This document shows positions 24,144 through 35,194 of a DNA stretch of 64,000 nt, piece by piece. The position numbers and the translations under genes were made by a program. Position 1 is the first letter of the stretch, and each line of letters begins with the position of its first letter. This DNA comes from Actinomucor elegans (taxonomy: Eukaryota > Mucoromycota > Mucoromycetes > Mucorales > Mucoraceae), in the NCBI GenBank assembly GCA_026027325.1, contig JAMSLZ010000002.1:2046001-2110000 (forward strand), given 5' to 3'. The notes under the pieces were generated by a model, which did no database searches, was not told where the DNA came from, and was given only the letters and a program-made list of their open reading frames with translations.

Positions 24144-26565
24144 ATAATATAATAAATTAATTACATGTAATAGAGTAACAATTTAACGCTGCAGCTTTCT
24201 TCTTTCTTCTTCTCCTATTGTTGTGATACCAAAAAAGTATAGAAAAGCCGAATATACAATCTCTTCTTACAAGTTATGGTTATAGTCAATGTAGCAATAT
24301 TACCTTTTTAATTATACTGATATATATATATATATATATTGCTTGTATAGCTTTGGAATAATGCCCTCCCTTCCCCTCCCCCTCTCCACTTCAACGAAAA
24401 AATTTGGTATTGCTTGAAGATGTACACCTTGCAGACACAAACTCCATGTTTAGACATTTTTAATATGTATGGATATTAATCTAGTAACCGAACATGTTAG
24501 GAAGTCAAATAATATATTCAATGCAAACGAGCAAAGCTATTAAAGGGTTTTATGGAATTCAGGGATCAAATTTGTATTCCAATGGATGCAATTGTTCATT
24601 CTGAGCATAAACTATTAATTAGATGCGACATTCTGTCAAAATCGTTTCAAATTACGCGCGCAATCTCAATATCTCCAAAGCTTGATTTTGGCATTCAGTG
24701 ACAAAAATTTTATATACTTAATATAGAAAACAGAAACACATATTTGCTACTTAATACTATTAGGATATAGATTGTCATTGGGGTTTTTTTTTCTTCTTTT
24801 GAGTGACAAGGTTGTCACAAAACTTTAAAGTGTAACATTATATTGTCAAAGCTTCTTAAAATCTGTAATTTAGTTTTAAATTAATAAAATCTAATATGTC
24901 TACAAGAAAGCGCATGAGTTCTATATATTGTTCGAAATTCAAAACTACAATATGCTTGGTTGTTGATTAGCAAAAAAAAAGAGGCAACCATAATAGCCTT
25001 AGCAGACCAATAATTTAATCTTCGGAGTTTAATAAAATCTACATAATACTCTCTAATTTACTTTTCAGCTTCAGACATCCTAATTTTATGCTAATGCTAA
25101 AGAGGATACGTAGAAATCCACATTATTATGTTTAAATTAGTTTTATAGAGGATTAAACGCTTTGAATAATCTCACGGTTTTGCAAAGTAACTACAAGTAA
25201 TTTTTTTTTTTTTTACAAAAAAATTGTTTTCCAGAGCAAAAAGTAGAATTGTCGGAGCATTCCACCACATCGAATTTTTATTTTACTTTGCTGACAATTA
25301 GCGCCTTTTAAACATTTAACTCCACATATCACTTATACTTTAAAACTTCATCGCACTTGGCTATGAAGCTAGATACAGTTTTTTTTGTTGAAGGTTTATC
25401 GAGGACACAGATGAGGATATCTGTTTCAATTTTGTAAGCCAATAAAATCAATTCTAATTCTAAGCTCAGCAAGATTAATGGGCATTTAAGCATATAATAA
25501 AAAAAAGTAAACGGATATAGATCAATCTAAAGTCTTTAAAGGTAAGACAATGTGCACCTGGAATAGTATCTTTCGGGAATTTTAATGGATTTAAAGTATT
25601 TCTTTTCAGAAATGAAGATTATAGAGTAAGTGTAGTGTATAAAGCCTCAAATTAATTGGGATATTTTTGTAAAGCAACTAGAGCATTTGAGCAAACAAGA
25701 TGGAGGGTGTGACACAGAGATGTCGATATATCCAACTCCTTTGATTACAGATCGTGTCTCCTCCTTATTGTACATAGGTACGAAATTCTTCTATTTTTAA
25801 AAGAAAAAAAAAAGCATCCGATATGTATATATTGCACTCTTATTAAAATCAGGTTAAATACTTTAATGATAACTTGTAATAAATGTCGCATTAATTTAAA
25901 CGGTATTACTACCAATACAAAGGCTATACCAGCATTCACGGATGATACTGTATCTATTAAAGATGTTTTCAATTAGTTTACAGGTCTTCAAAAGGAATTG
26001 TACAGACAGGGGCGGGGAGCCAGAGTCGACTAACCTACATATAGGTTAATTTACGCTGAATGTTGAATGCTGAATAATTTTCATTGGCAGACGAAGATCA
26101 CAGCACTGCCGCCCTGGCAATCAGGGAATATCATCTGTATCCTCTATGAGCCACAATAATCCTTTAAATCTCGGAAAATTTATACAGCAGAAAAAGATCA
26201 CTTTTTGGATTCTATAATTTTTCTTTTACATTCATTCTTTAATATACATAAACGCTAGAGAATGATGTACACTAAAACTCCAGTTAAATCGGAGATTTAA
26301 AACGGCCTGACATCCCGCGTTTCAAACCTTTATCTCATCATTTACACAATGAACCGAGATAAATCAACGATTTTCAGATAAAATAAAGTATACAGTATCT
26401 ACTGCATCAAACGTCATCATTGTAGATCAAGTTGAGGCAGGCTTTACAGGGTTTGACTTATTATGCAATTTATTATTATTAAAAACTATTAAAGAACAAA
26501 AAAAAAAGGTAGGAAGGGCTATAGTATTATCATATTATGGGTTTCTTCTCTAATACAGTTTTTTT
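24144..26565. other. Gene-free AT-rich region between convergent genes
   Basis: About 2.4 kb between the stops of two convergent genes, the unknown protein and casein kinase 1. It holds a TA repeat (about 24318-24340), a copy of the dispersed repeat on the minus strand (about 24599-24650), and no convincing ORF. A 75-codon minus-strand ORF at 25745-25972 has no protein-like or splice support. Confidence 0.5.
24599..24650 (-). repeat. Dispersed intergenic repeat, partial copy
   Basis: On the minus strand: ACAGAATGTCGCATCTAATT followed by TTTATGCTCAGAATGAAC. It carries core and right block only. Confidence 0.6.
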
Positions 26566-28404
26566 TTAGTGAGTACCACAAGTCATTAAAGACATGAAGC
26601 TGTGCCAGAAACCACGATGTTCTTGTTTATGGTTTTGATCATACAGATCGTCTTGATCCATGTTACCATGGGTAGGTGTAGCAGGCATTTTTGTATAAGC
26701 GTCATTGGCATTGTTATTTGTCATAGCGGCAGTAGGTGTTGTAGAGGGCATAGTGGGTAAAGGAGGTGTCATATTATTGGAGGTATTATTAGTATTAGTG
26801 TTGGTCTTAGGATGAGAGGCATGGCGTTTAACAGAATTAGGCGTGTTTGATCTGCGCGCGTAACTCGTATTTTGAAGTGTTAGTTTGGATTGCTCTTCAC
26901 GGGCTTGACGTCTACTTTCGCGAGTCTATATTCAAGGCTGTGAGTAATTTTGTAAATAATATACAATATATGTACGTACCTCGGTTCCTTTGCCGTTGTT
27001 GAGTAACATCCAATCATATACACCGTCATCAGAATCACCCATACGACGAAGCACTTTGTTAAAGAGTTCTCTTAAAAAGTCATAGTCTGGGGTTTCTTCG
27101 AATCCCAATTTGCGTACATATTGTAGGTAGATGCCAAATTCCTCTGTTAAAAATATATAAGTAAAAGTATCAGAGTAGTATTCATGAGCATACCAGGAAA
27201 TCCATCACATAGTTCTTTGACTGGCGTAGTTTGCTTCTTTTCGCCGATTCTTTCATATTTCTGCTTGTTTGTAGCAGCCTTGAGACCTTGCCAAGGCAAT
27301 GAGCCTCTCAAGAAATACATGAATACATGACCAAGTGACTCTAAGTCGTCTCTTCTTGATTGTTCTGAGAATAGAAATAGGAAATCAGTTTCATGTAATT
27401 AGTGTATTTAAGGCGGAGACCAAAGAGCCATTCAATGATTTCCTGATCATTCAAGTCTTCTACCACTATTCATTTCCTTAAGGTTTCTACTGCAATGTAA
27501 ACTATCATGGACAGTTTATAGTGAATAGACCCAGTAGAAAAGGAAATGAAAGCGACAAAAATGATCAGGCTGAATAAGCAAAGGTGTTTACCTCTTCCTA
27601 AATGGGTATTGATACTCATGTATCTTGCTGTTCCCGACAAACTTTTACGTTCTCGGTAAGGTATATGTTGTCTTGTCTTAGGATCACGATACAGTTTTGC
27701 CATGCCATAATCAATCATAAAGACCATATTGGCATACTTTGTACCTGGTCGACCAATTAAAAAATTGTCAGGCTTAATATCACGATAAATCAGGTTTCTT
27801 TCATGAACGCTTTCTACGCGATTAATCTATGTAGTATATGAGTCATGGATTCATGGGTGACTATAGTGCTTGTATATATCTACCATCTGTTTGGCTAGCA
27901 TGGCGACTGTTTTAATGGAATGCTTTCTACCACACATATCAAACAAGTCTTCAAGACTCGGGCCTAATAAATCTATCACAAGTATATTGTGTAATCCTTC
28001 TTGACCAAAGTAATAAGCACTCGGAACACCGGCTGTCATGTCCCGATTATATGATAAAATAATGAGTTGGAGAGTTTAAACGATTCATTTAGCAAATGTT
28101 ACGTTACGTAGACCGGCAAGTACTTTATAGGTTCGATATTCATCTCTTAATTGAGGTGCGTCTGATTTTCTAGGCTCAAACTTGATAGCAACCGATTGAT
28201 TATTAAGTAAATTAAGCCCTAGGAACTTGTATTAGCCAATAGTATTGAAAGAATAATCAACCCACCTTCATACAGTACACCAAAACTTCCTTCTCCAAGT
28301 TTCTTTCCAACTCTATAATGAACACCTACAATGTTTGTAGATGATTGAGAAGAACTAGAAACAGTACTGCCGTTTTTATGTAATGGTGGATGATGAGCAG
28401 TCAT
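26566..28404 (-). CDS. Casein kinase 1 (YCK/Cki membrane-type)
   Basis: Seven exons: 28404-28266, 28218-28108, 28032-27884, 27826-27592, 27364-27194, 27143-26980, 26925-26566; 442 residues. All kinase landmarks are present: glycine loop [15 protein letters not shown], Lys59 in VAIKFEP, Asp149 in YRDIKPDN, Asp172 in the CK1-specific DYG, and the CK1 signature [18 protein letters not shown] replacing APE. The long N-terminal extension and [14 protein letters not shown] match yeast Yck1/2 and fission yeast Cki rather than the Hrr25/delta type. Such kinases phosphorylate pre-primed sites in nutrient sensing, endocytosis and morphogenesis. Yck proteins are anchored by C-terminal palmitoylated cysteines; here the C-terminus is [14 protein letters not shown] with a single Cys at -4, so anchoring may differ. 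Intron 4 is unusually long (about 227 nt). Confidence 0.93.
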
Positions 28405-28723
28405 TCCAACTTTCTTTTTGGTATAGAATAGGCTTTCTATAATACTTTGTAAGAAGGAAAAGGGAAGAAAGAGAAAAAAGAAATATATAAACTCAATAGG
28501 GGAGTTATACAGCTCTTTCTCACTGTAGATCTATCTTTTTTTGGCTTCCATAATCGCACTTTGAATTATCCATAGTTCAACTCCTCTTGTATAAGAAGAT
28601 ATCAACTACTACTACACACGTGTTTGGTAGTATTTGTAAGACACACAAGTTGATTAAGGTAACATCGCTTTACTTTTGATTGAATCTTCTTTTTTATATA
28701 ATGAAAGTGCCTGATTATCCCTA

Positions 28724-28775
<52 letters not shown>

Positions 28776-29101
28776 TTATCAAGTCCAGTTTAACATTTTA
28801 AAGAAGCATTTCAATACTATATCGAATTGCTCTTGACAAAATGCATGGTAAAAGAACAAGTCCCTATAAAGAGGTTCCCCTTGTATTCTATACATTGCAA
28901 TTGATATGTGCATAATCACCAGCCAACACCTCAACTGCCAAAATGATCCATATATACACATATTTATACTGGCGCACATACTCCAAAAAAGCACATATCT
29001 CTGGTTTTTGTTCGCTAAACAGCCCTATTACGATATGTTATGTATCAAGTAGATCTTTATACGTTCAGGTAAATCATGCATAATATCATGTACAAGCCTT
29101 T
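28405..29101. other. CK1 promoter region and Far11 3' flank
   Basis: About 700 bp with the CK1 upstream region on the left and the 3' flank of the Far11-type gene on the right, both genes being on the minus strand. A CT microsatellite lies within it. A 71-codon minus ORF at 28779-28994 shows no support. Confidence 0.4.
28726..28774. repeat. CT/TC dinucleotide microsatellite
   Basis: About 49 bp of almost pure TC repeat with one TG interruption. It lies about 320 bp upstream of the CK1 start and reads as a GA tract on the CK1 sense strand, so it could affect promoter structure. Confidence 0.9.
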
Positions 29102-32100
29102 TTATTTACTTGCATCCATATTTTCTTCATCCAGACAATCAGACGCCGAGGACGCTGACCAAACATCCTGATCAAACACCTTAAACCGGTACGGTCCTTC
29201 TCCATTCTGACTGAGCCATTTTTCCGTTGTTTTTTCCTGTACATCCATCAATCGAGCCAGTAAATCGCGATATTGCCATTCCTCATCCACTTGCATGATG
29301 GGCTCTGCAGTAGGCGAATAAGTCATTGTCTCACTGCCAGTATACCGAGTCAGAGGCGTTAGCTTCTTGGGCAAAGGAGGTGATTGCCATGCCGTATCAT
29401 CGGGTTCCTTTTCCGTATTGGTCAGGGGCGGGATGGGGTTGAACTCGGAGTTCATTTCCTGAATGTAGAGCTTGTTGATTTCATAGGCGAGTTCGTCTGG
29501 TGAAAAACTACTAGTGTCTGTGCAAGGATATGGAGTGGAAGGAGAAGGATCCATTGATTTATTATTATTATCCTCTGAACCACTGTCTATAGAGTGATCT
29601 AAGTCGTAGATGCAATAGCCACCGAACCCAGGCCCCATAGGTATGCAGCCATTTTTCGTGTTCACTTCATCATGAAGAGGCGCCATAGTGTCATCATATT
29701 GTTCACTGTGATACACACCAATCAATATCCTTAAATGCTGCTCTTGTAGCTGTTTAACTTTTGTGTTAGTAATGCACTTTGGAACATACATCTATAATAA
29801 TAATAATACCTTTCCTTCTTGCACATCGCTTTCTGCATCGATTTTCGATATCCAATCATCATACAGACTAGTTTTACACTGAAGATAAATGGCAGAAATT
29901 ATCTTCATATTTTCTATACAAGATGTTTTTGAGTAAAAAAAAAAAAAAAATAACGATAAAGACTGTATGTTTACGAGATCTCCATTTCTTTCCCAGGTAA
30001 GGTACCTGGCTTTTGAATAATTTCAAAACATATTGCTCTAAAACTGGATGAGCTATTTTGTGAATTCGCTTCAAAATAGCCTATAATATAATAAGTAAAT
30101 CAAACTCTAGTGTTATTTCAGTCTTCCCCTATACCGCTGATTTGTACTGCACCAGCAGCATAATACGATGCGTCTTACGCTTGGTTAGCATTTGTAGTAT
30201 ACGTAGATAGTTGATTGCCCAAAACATGTTTCTATGGTTTGTATATTCTTGCTCTTCTACATGCTTTAGATCGTCGTCGCGATTGATATTATAATCAAAG
30301 AAGCTGTAGTAAGGTATATTGGTACGTGTTTTCACAAGGTCTGTCAGTTCTTGAAGTCCAATTATCTTTAAAATTAATAACAAACATCCTGAATCAACGA
30401 GCAGTTGAGATATATACTCGAATTTGAGAATGTCTATAGTGTATTAATTAAGAATTAGGGATGCATACGCCCTAATCATTAGCACTTACGCGAAGATTTT
30501 GTCCATTTAAGCAGAACCAACAATATACCAGAGACTGCTTTCGAAGTAATTTCTCGATCGCGTATTACATCAGCCTCTTCCAAAGACTCTAATGTCATTG
30601 CTTGATTTTTATTTGATGATTCTTCTTTGTTTTTCTCCGATGATGGTGAGGATGATGGGCTCATTGCTATCAATAATAACTTGAGTAAGACGATAATGGT
30701 ATTCTGTAAATTCGGCAGCATCTTGGCCTAACAAATAGCAATGTATCAATTCTTATTAGCGAACTCAATGGTAACCGACTTACATAAATCCGTTCCAATA
30801 CACTATTTTCCTTTCCAATATCTTGATTCTTCTTCTTTTTTTGACGTTGCCAACGATGCAATGCGTTTGACCTCTCTTCAATCAATTGATAATCTGCTAG
30901 TGAGATATGTAGGTTATCCAAATACACCTGACCTGCCTCCTCTACACTGTGAGGCACATGCGAACCTTTATGTGTGAGCGGTAATGCTAATGCAGGTGAA
31001 TCTTCTATAAAATGCAGCTGCTGTTGCATTGGATGTTTTTTCGCTGCGGTGGCTGCACCAATAGCAGTTTTGGGCGGAAATAGCGTTTGATAGAACAATT
31101 CAATTTGATGGACTGCATTGGCATAACCCATAGCGGCTGCTAAAGAAGTAGATGGTTGGATGGTAAGCGGCGATGTGACATGAAATGGAAATTCGGGTGG
31201 TTGATAACCTGGATATTTATTTGTAATTTCCGTTTGAAATACGAATAGATCTTGCGGTGTACACTTTGTGATGATAGCTATAGAATTAGGAGGGGAGTTA
31301 AAACAGAGTCATTATTGTATGTTAAAAAAAGCTCGACCTTTCTTATTAGTATCCCTATAGAGACCGAGTGATTGCTCAAGTTGTTTTGTGTTGGATTTGA
31401 TCACTTCGAATCCGCCAGATATAAATAACAGGGATTTCCATAGCAAAAGGATTGCCTATGAAAAATAAGGGCGATTAATACATTAGGTAGCACAATAGAA
31501 ACCAAAGCTTGCCTTATTTACTGGAAAGGAAGTGTCCTGTTTCTCTCGAAGCTTTGATAACAGTGAAAAAAGAAACTCGATTAGATTCGGTTCTGTATTG
31601 ACTATCAGGGTTCATCATTAGTGATCATATAAAAAAAAAGAAAAAAAAAGTACGGAAACCCTATAAGTACCCAATTCTTCTATGAGTGAGCCCGATGATA
31701 GCTGAAGACGTTGTGTTTCTAGTATCAAGTACAGCAATGTTAAATACAGATCAATCTCGGCTATAGTACCGACTACCGTTGTATTCATGCTATTGATAAG
31801 TTTATTGTTCAATTTTGTCTGTAGGGTATGTATTAAAAAAAGGACAACTGAGTTACCTGTTTTCCAATCCATCACAAGACTGTTGCAGCTTTTGGAATAT
31901 GACGAAAAAAGCGCCTGCATTGATTAAGCTCTGATTGTTTCGTGCCAGATGCTCTATTCGGTGCTGCTTTGTTTCATGAGGTTCAGTTGTAAAGCATCCT
32001 AGGGCAATATACACCAAGTGTCGACATGACTTCAGCCTTTGCTCTTGGGGTGATTGTTCCAATTGATCCAACAAGGAAACAATCTGCTGTGGATGATATT

Positions 32101-32390
32101 GCTTATACTCTTTTTCAAAAGCGCGACGATAGTTTTGCAATTGAACAGTAACTTCTGTGTATCTAAAAAACTCATCGATTTCTGTTTCTAAATTGTTTGG
32201 ATTGGCGTTGTAGAAGTAGCCCTCATGATGATGCTTGCCATAGAAAAGAATATGTCAGTCAAAAGAGAGAGAGGGAATAATGGGTAGAGCTTATCTGTTT
32301 TACTTTTGCTCTTCCAGGCAAGTTTTCGACAAATCGTCTCAAGTTACCAGGCGTGAGTATGGGGTCTTGACACTCGTCTTGTTTGACCAT
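29102..32390 (-). CDS. FAR11: Far11/STRIP family protein of the STRIPAK complex
   Basis: Eleven exons: 32390-32304, 32233-31857, 31789-31671, 31601-31513, 31455-31338, 31277-30784, 30727-30490, 30433-30135, 30080-29975, 29913-29810, 29749-29102; 892 residues with consistent phase. The N1221 domain is recognised by LETEIDEFFRYTEV, RSRHLVYIA-type helices, the LLLWKSLLFISGGFE segment and KYPGYQPPEFPF. The C-terminal half (DUF3402) carries LLVQYKSA-AILKRIHKIAHPVL, LKLFKSQVPYLGKKWR and QNMKIISAIYLQCK...LYDDW, close to STRIP1/2. STRIP/Far11 scaffolds the PP2A-striatin-GCK assembly that controls cell fusion, septation and development in fungi. Intron 4 uses a GC donor and intron 10 contains a perfect TACTAAC. 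An apparent stop after 29810 lies inside intron 10. The start MVKQDECQDP is my best reading; exon 1 is the least certain. Confidence 0.9.
31456..31512 (-). other. GC-AG intron with in-phase alternative GT donor in the FAR11 gene
   Basis: The sense strand reads TTTCCA GTAAATAAG|GCAAGC...TTTCATAG|GCAATC. Using the GC donor gives FPVNKAILLLWK, which matches the family pattern FP-x-K-K-x-LLLLWK. A GT donor 9 nt upstream (CCA|GTAAAT) is in the same phase and would drop three residues. Both may be used. Confidence 0.65.
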
Positions 32391-34009
32391 CAAGTTTTGT
32401 GGAAGATAGGAGGGACAAGTGAAAGAAAGGGAAAACCGTTAGGTAATTGCATAAATATAAGGGGCGAGGAAATAGCGTGACTTTTTCAGCCTGAATCACT
32501 TATGGATATTCCTGAGGTGTACCTTTTGTCAGGCTTTTAGTGAAACGCTAAATTCAGTTTTGTATCAAGCAATGTATCATAATACGAAAAGTACACTTTA
32601 TTCACAGTACGTTACTGAAAAGTACAATAGAGTGATTATAATTCAATTCATCATATTTTCTAGCAGATGCAGCAGCTCATTTCGAATATAAAGTACTTGT
32701 CAAATACAAGAATGGGCCTGGATTGATCGAGAAATCTATCGTTTATTATTTGCATGAAATGCTTGTCATTTGCGGGTTGATCACTAGTATACTGATTAAC
32801 TAAACTATAATTAAATGATAATAATCTTAGTAGCTCATTTTAGGCAGGCACTATTCTTTCGATGCGGCATTTGATCGGGATCAGTTGGGGGATTTCTAGA
32901 TCTGTATATCTAAATTATATAAAATGCATACGTTTTACAATGGGCCAATACAAAGTAATATACACATAGTAATACAACCAAACAATGATCCAAGCAATTG
33001 GAGTGATTAATTTGAACTTGTGCTGACCATCAGAGGTAACATTAAACCTAAATCTATCGAGCAATGAAAAGAAGCTAATTTCAAAAAATGAGAAGCGATC
33101 GACTTTGGTTCCAACTTTTCAAAATTATCTTTTTTTTTTGTGAAATCAGGGGACAGCGCTTGATGGGGGTAAAGTTTATTGATACCATAGATCAAGCATA
33201 TTCATACATAGTATCTTGCTCCTGCTCCTTTGAATATAAAAGTTTTAAGCTGTTGTATGTGTAAAAAAAAACTGCTCATCCTCCTTGTATTAAAGATAGC
33301 ATAACTATTTAAATGAAATAATTGATAATAATTATATCGTTATGAGTCCAATTTATTAATACCCAAATTTTGTTGATACATCTAGCGCCTACTATCAACT
33401 TTCTGCTACTTTTAAAATTATTATATTTTTTCCCCTAGCCAAGGGAGAAAGCATCTGTTCAAACACCTCTAATCAATAGATATTGAGAGCGTTTGATAGT
33501 AGTGTTGCATGGTAATGGTGAGTATATCTTTGACGGCATAGATCTATGGCGTATAGTTCAATTTTGTTTCGTACATTTCCGGCTATAATATAGAGGTGTG
33601 TGTATCCTACAAAGAACTCAAGCTAATAATTTTAAGCCTGGTACAGGCATCAAATGAAACATGACACTAGCTACCACATGGTAACCCAGCCATAATAATA
33701 GCAACAGTTTCACACATCTATTCGATTCTATGACACTTCCTATCGTTGATACAGGTTTGCCATTTTGCTTTTCGAATCTAAGATATTTTTTGAAGTATGT
33801 ATCTCTGCTTGATGTGAAAATGAGATTTACTAGCATAAATTAGTACATGAATCAATCCTTCGAGTGAAAAGAAAATAAACGCTTGTCTTTCTATTCCGTC
33901 ACTTCTACATGTAAAACCTCTCTTTTTTTATATCATTATTTATTAAATATTAAATTATTGTTTCTTTTACGTTCATACCAATCCTGCTGTACTTGCTCTA
34001 CTGTTTTTT
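32391..34009. other. Gene-free region, FAR11 promoter side
   Basis: About 1.6 kb. It holds the FAR11 upstream region, a minus-strand copy of the dispersed repeat (32829-32911) and a partial copy near 32660-32700. Short ORFs (62-72 codons) lack support. The right end should carry the 3' UTR of the secreted protein gene. Confidence 0.45.
32829..32911 (-). repeat. Dispersed intergenic repeat, copy
   Basis: On the minus strand: AGATCTAGAAATCCCCCAAC, then TGATCCCGATCAAATG, CCGCATCG and the end TAAAATGAGCTACTAAG. Similarity continues to the left as an ATAAAATGCATACG-like block shared with the copies near 63 kb. Confidence 0.7.
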
Positions 34010-35194
34010 CTAATATTGATGATGGTGTGATTTGTCTTGACAGATTTCTTCACCTTCATGGTGGAATTCCTTTTCAAACTTGTGGTGATGGGATTCATCT
34101 AGACAATCTTCTTCATATTCATGATGATATTTTTTTTTGATTTCGCGGTGATGATGATGTGACTCGTCTTCACAATAGTCTTCATCTACATGATGTATTT
34201 CTACTTCTACACAATATTCAGTTGGTTCAGGGATAGGAACAAAAGTTATAGTTGTTATTGTAGCTGAAGAAGTTGTAGTTATTGTTATATCTGAAGTTGT
34301 AGTCACTGTTGTATCTGAAGTTATAGTCATTGTTGTAGTTGAAGTTGTAGTTGATTCTGTATCTAAAGAAGATGTAGTTGAAGTTGTAGTTGAAGTTGTA
34401 GTTATTGTTGTAGGTACATCTATAATCGTTGTTATATGTACATCTGTAGTTATTGTTTCAAATACTACTTCAGTTGTTAGTGAAGGTTCTAATGCAGTTG
34501 CTTCAGGTATTTCTGTAGGGCTTGTGGCATCCGCTGCCACTGTAGTAATGGTCAGTAGATTAGACTTAGTAAACGAATCAAAGAGTGCCTCACCTGCAAT
34601 TGCTTCTAATCCTCCTATCGGTACTATCACATTTTGTTCTATCAAATTTTCTACTACAATCGGTTCTATGATACCTTGTTCTACCAATGCTTCTGCTGCT
34701 TCTAAACCTACTTCACCTTGCTCTAGCCAGCCTTGTACTATCTCTTGTTCAATGACACCTTCCTCGACCCAGTCTGCTATGGCACCTTGCACTATCCAGT
34801 CTTCTATTACGTCTTGCTCAATGGTACCTTGGCTTACCAACTCGTCTAGCGCGTTTTGTTCAATGACGCCTTGATCTACCAACTCATTTATTGCCTCTTG
34901 TCCTACGACACCTTGCTCTATCCAATCTCCTACTACAGCTTGTTCGATGGTATCTTGGTCTACCCAATCTCTAATTAAACCTTGTTCTATCAAATCTTGT
35001 TCAATTTGCCATTGGTATATTTCTTGTTGCTGGTCTACTTGTCGTTTCTTCACTGCAGGGATTGTATTAGAAGATGAAACTTCATGGGGGGACTTGGATA
35101 AGCGACCTTCTACTCGTGAGGAATGGGCATTTACAAAAGGTGCATTTAAAGCGAACAGGGACAGCACAACAGAGAGGGCCCAAGGTCTCTTCAT
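34010..35194 (-). CDS. Secreted repeat protein: signal peptide, 14-residue repeats, Thr-rich stalk, Cys/His tail
   Basis: Single exon, 394 residues; no family recognised. Residues 1-23 are a signal peptide (hydrophobic LSVVLSLFALNAPFV, cleavage likely after VNA). Lys50-Arg51 followed by Gln52 looks like a Kex2 processing site. Residues about 62-198 hold nine or ten tandem units of about 14 residues, consensus [W/L]-[V/I]-x-Q-G-x-I-E-Q-x-x-I-x-[D/E], predicted amphipathic helices. Residues about 236-318 are Thr/Ser-rich, a likely O-mannosylated stalk. The tail (327-394) has Cys328, 341, 364 and 385 with three C-x-D-x-S-H-H-H boxes and extra His pairs about 22 residues apart, a plausible metal-binding or cross-linking module. 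No GPI signal or C-terminal membrane segment is seen. Secreted or wall-bound location is inferred; function unknown. Confidence 0.8.
   Translation of the reverse strand: MKRPWALSVVLSLFALNAPFVNAHSSRVEGRLSKSPHEVSSSNTIPAVKKRQVDQQQEIYQWQIEQDLIEQGLIRDWVDQDTIEQAVVGDWIEQGVVGQEAINELVDQGVIEQNALDELVSQGTIEQDVIEDWIVQGAIADWVEEGVIEQEIVQGWLEQGEVGLEAAEALVEQGIIEPIVVENLIEQNVIVPIGGLEAIAGEALFDSFTKSNLLTITTVAADATSPTEIPEATALEPSLTTEVVFETITTDVHITTIIDVPTTITTTSTTTSTTSSLDTESTTTSTTTMTITSDTTVTTTSDITITTTSSATITTITFVPIPEPTEYCVEVEIHHVDEDYCEDESHHHHREIKKKYHHEYEEDCLDESHHHKFEKEFHHEGEEICQDKSHHHQY

Noticed and set aside
27470..27591. Extra exon or alternative C-terminus inside CK1 intron 4
   Set aside because: The frame runs on from exon 4 but gives sequence unlike any kinase, while direct joining restores [18 protein letters not shown].
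29792..29809. An 18-nt intron (GTATTATTATTATTATAG) in FAR11
   Set aside because: It would be far shorter than any other intron here. A 60-nt intron using the same donor, a perfect TACTAAC branch site and the acceptor at 29750 keeps phase and fits the family better.
34524..34874. 116-codon ORF antisense to the secreted protein
   Set aside because: It is a shadow of the 42-bp repeats in the sense gene; its Ser/Thr/Cys pattern follows from the repeat units.
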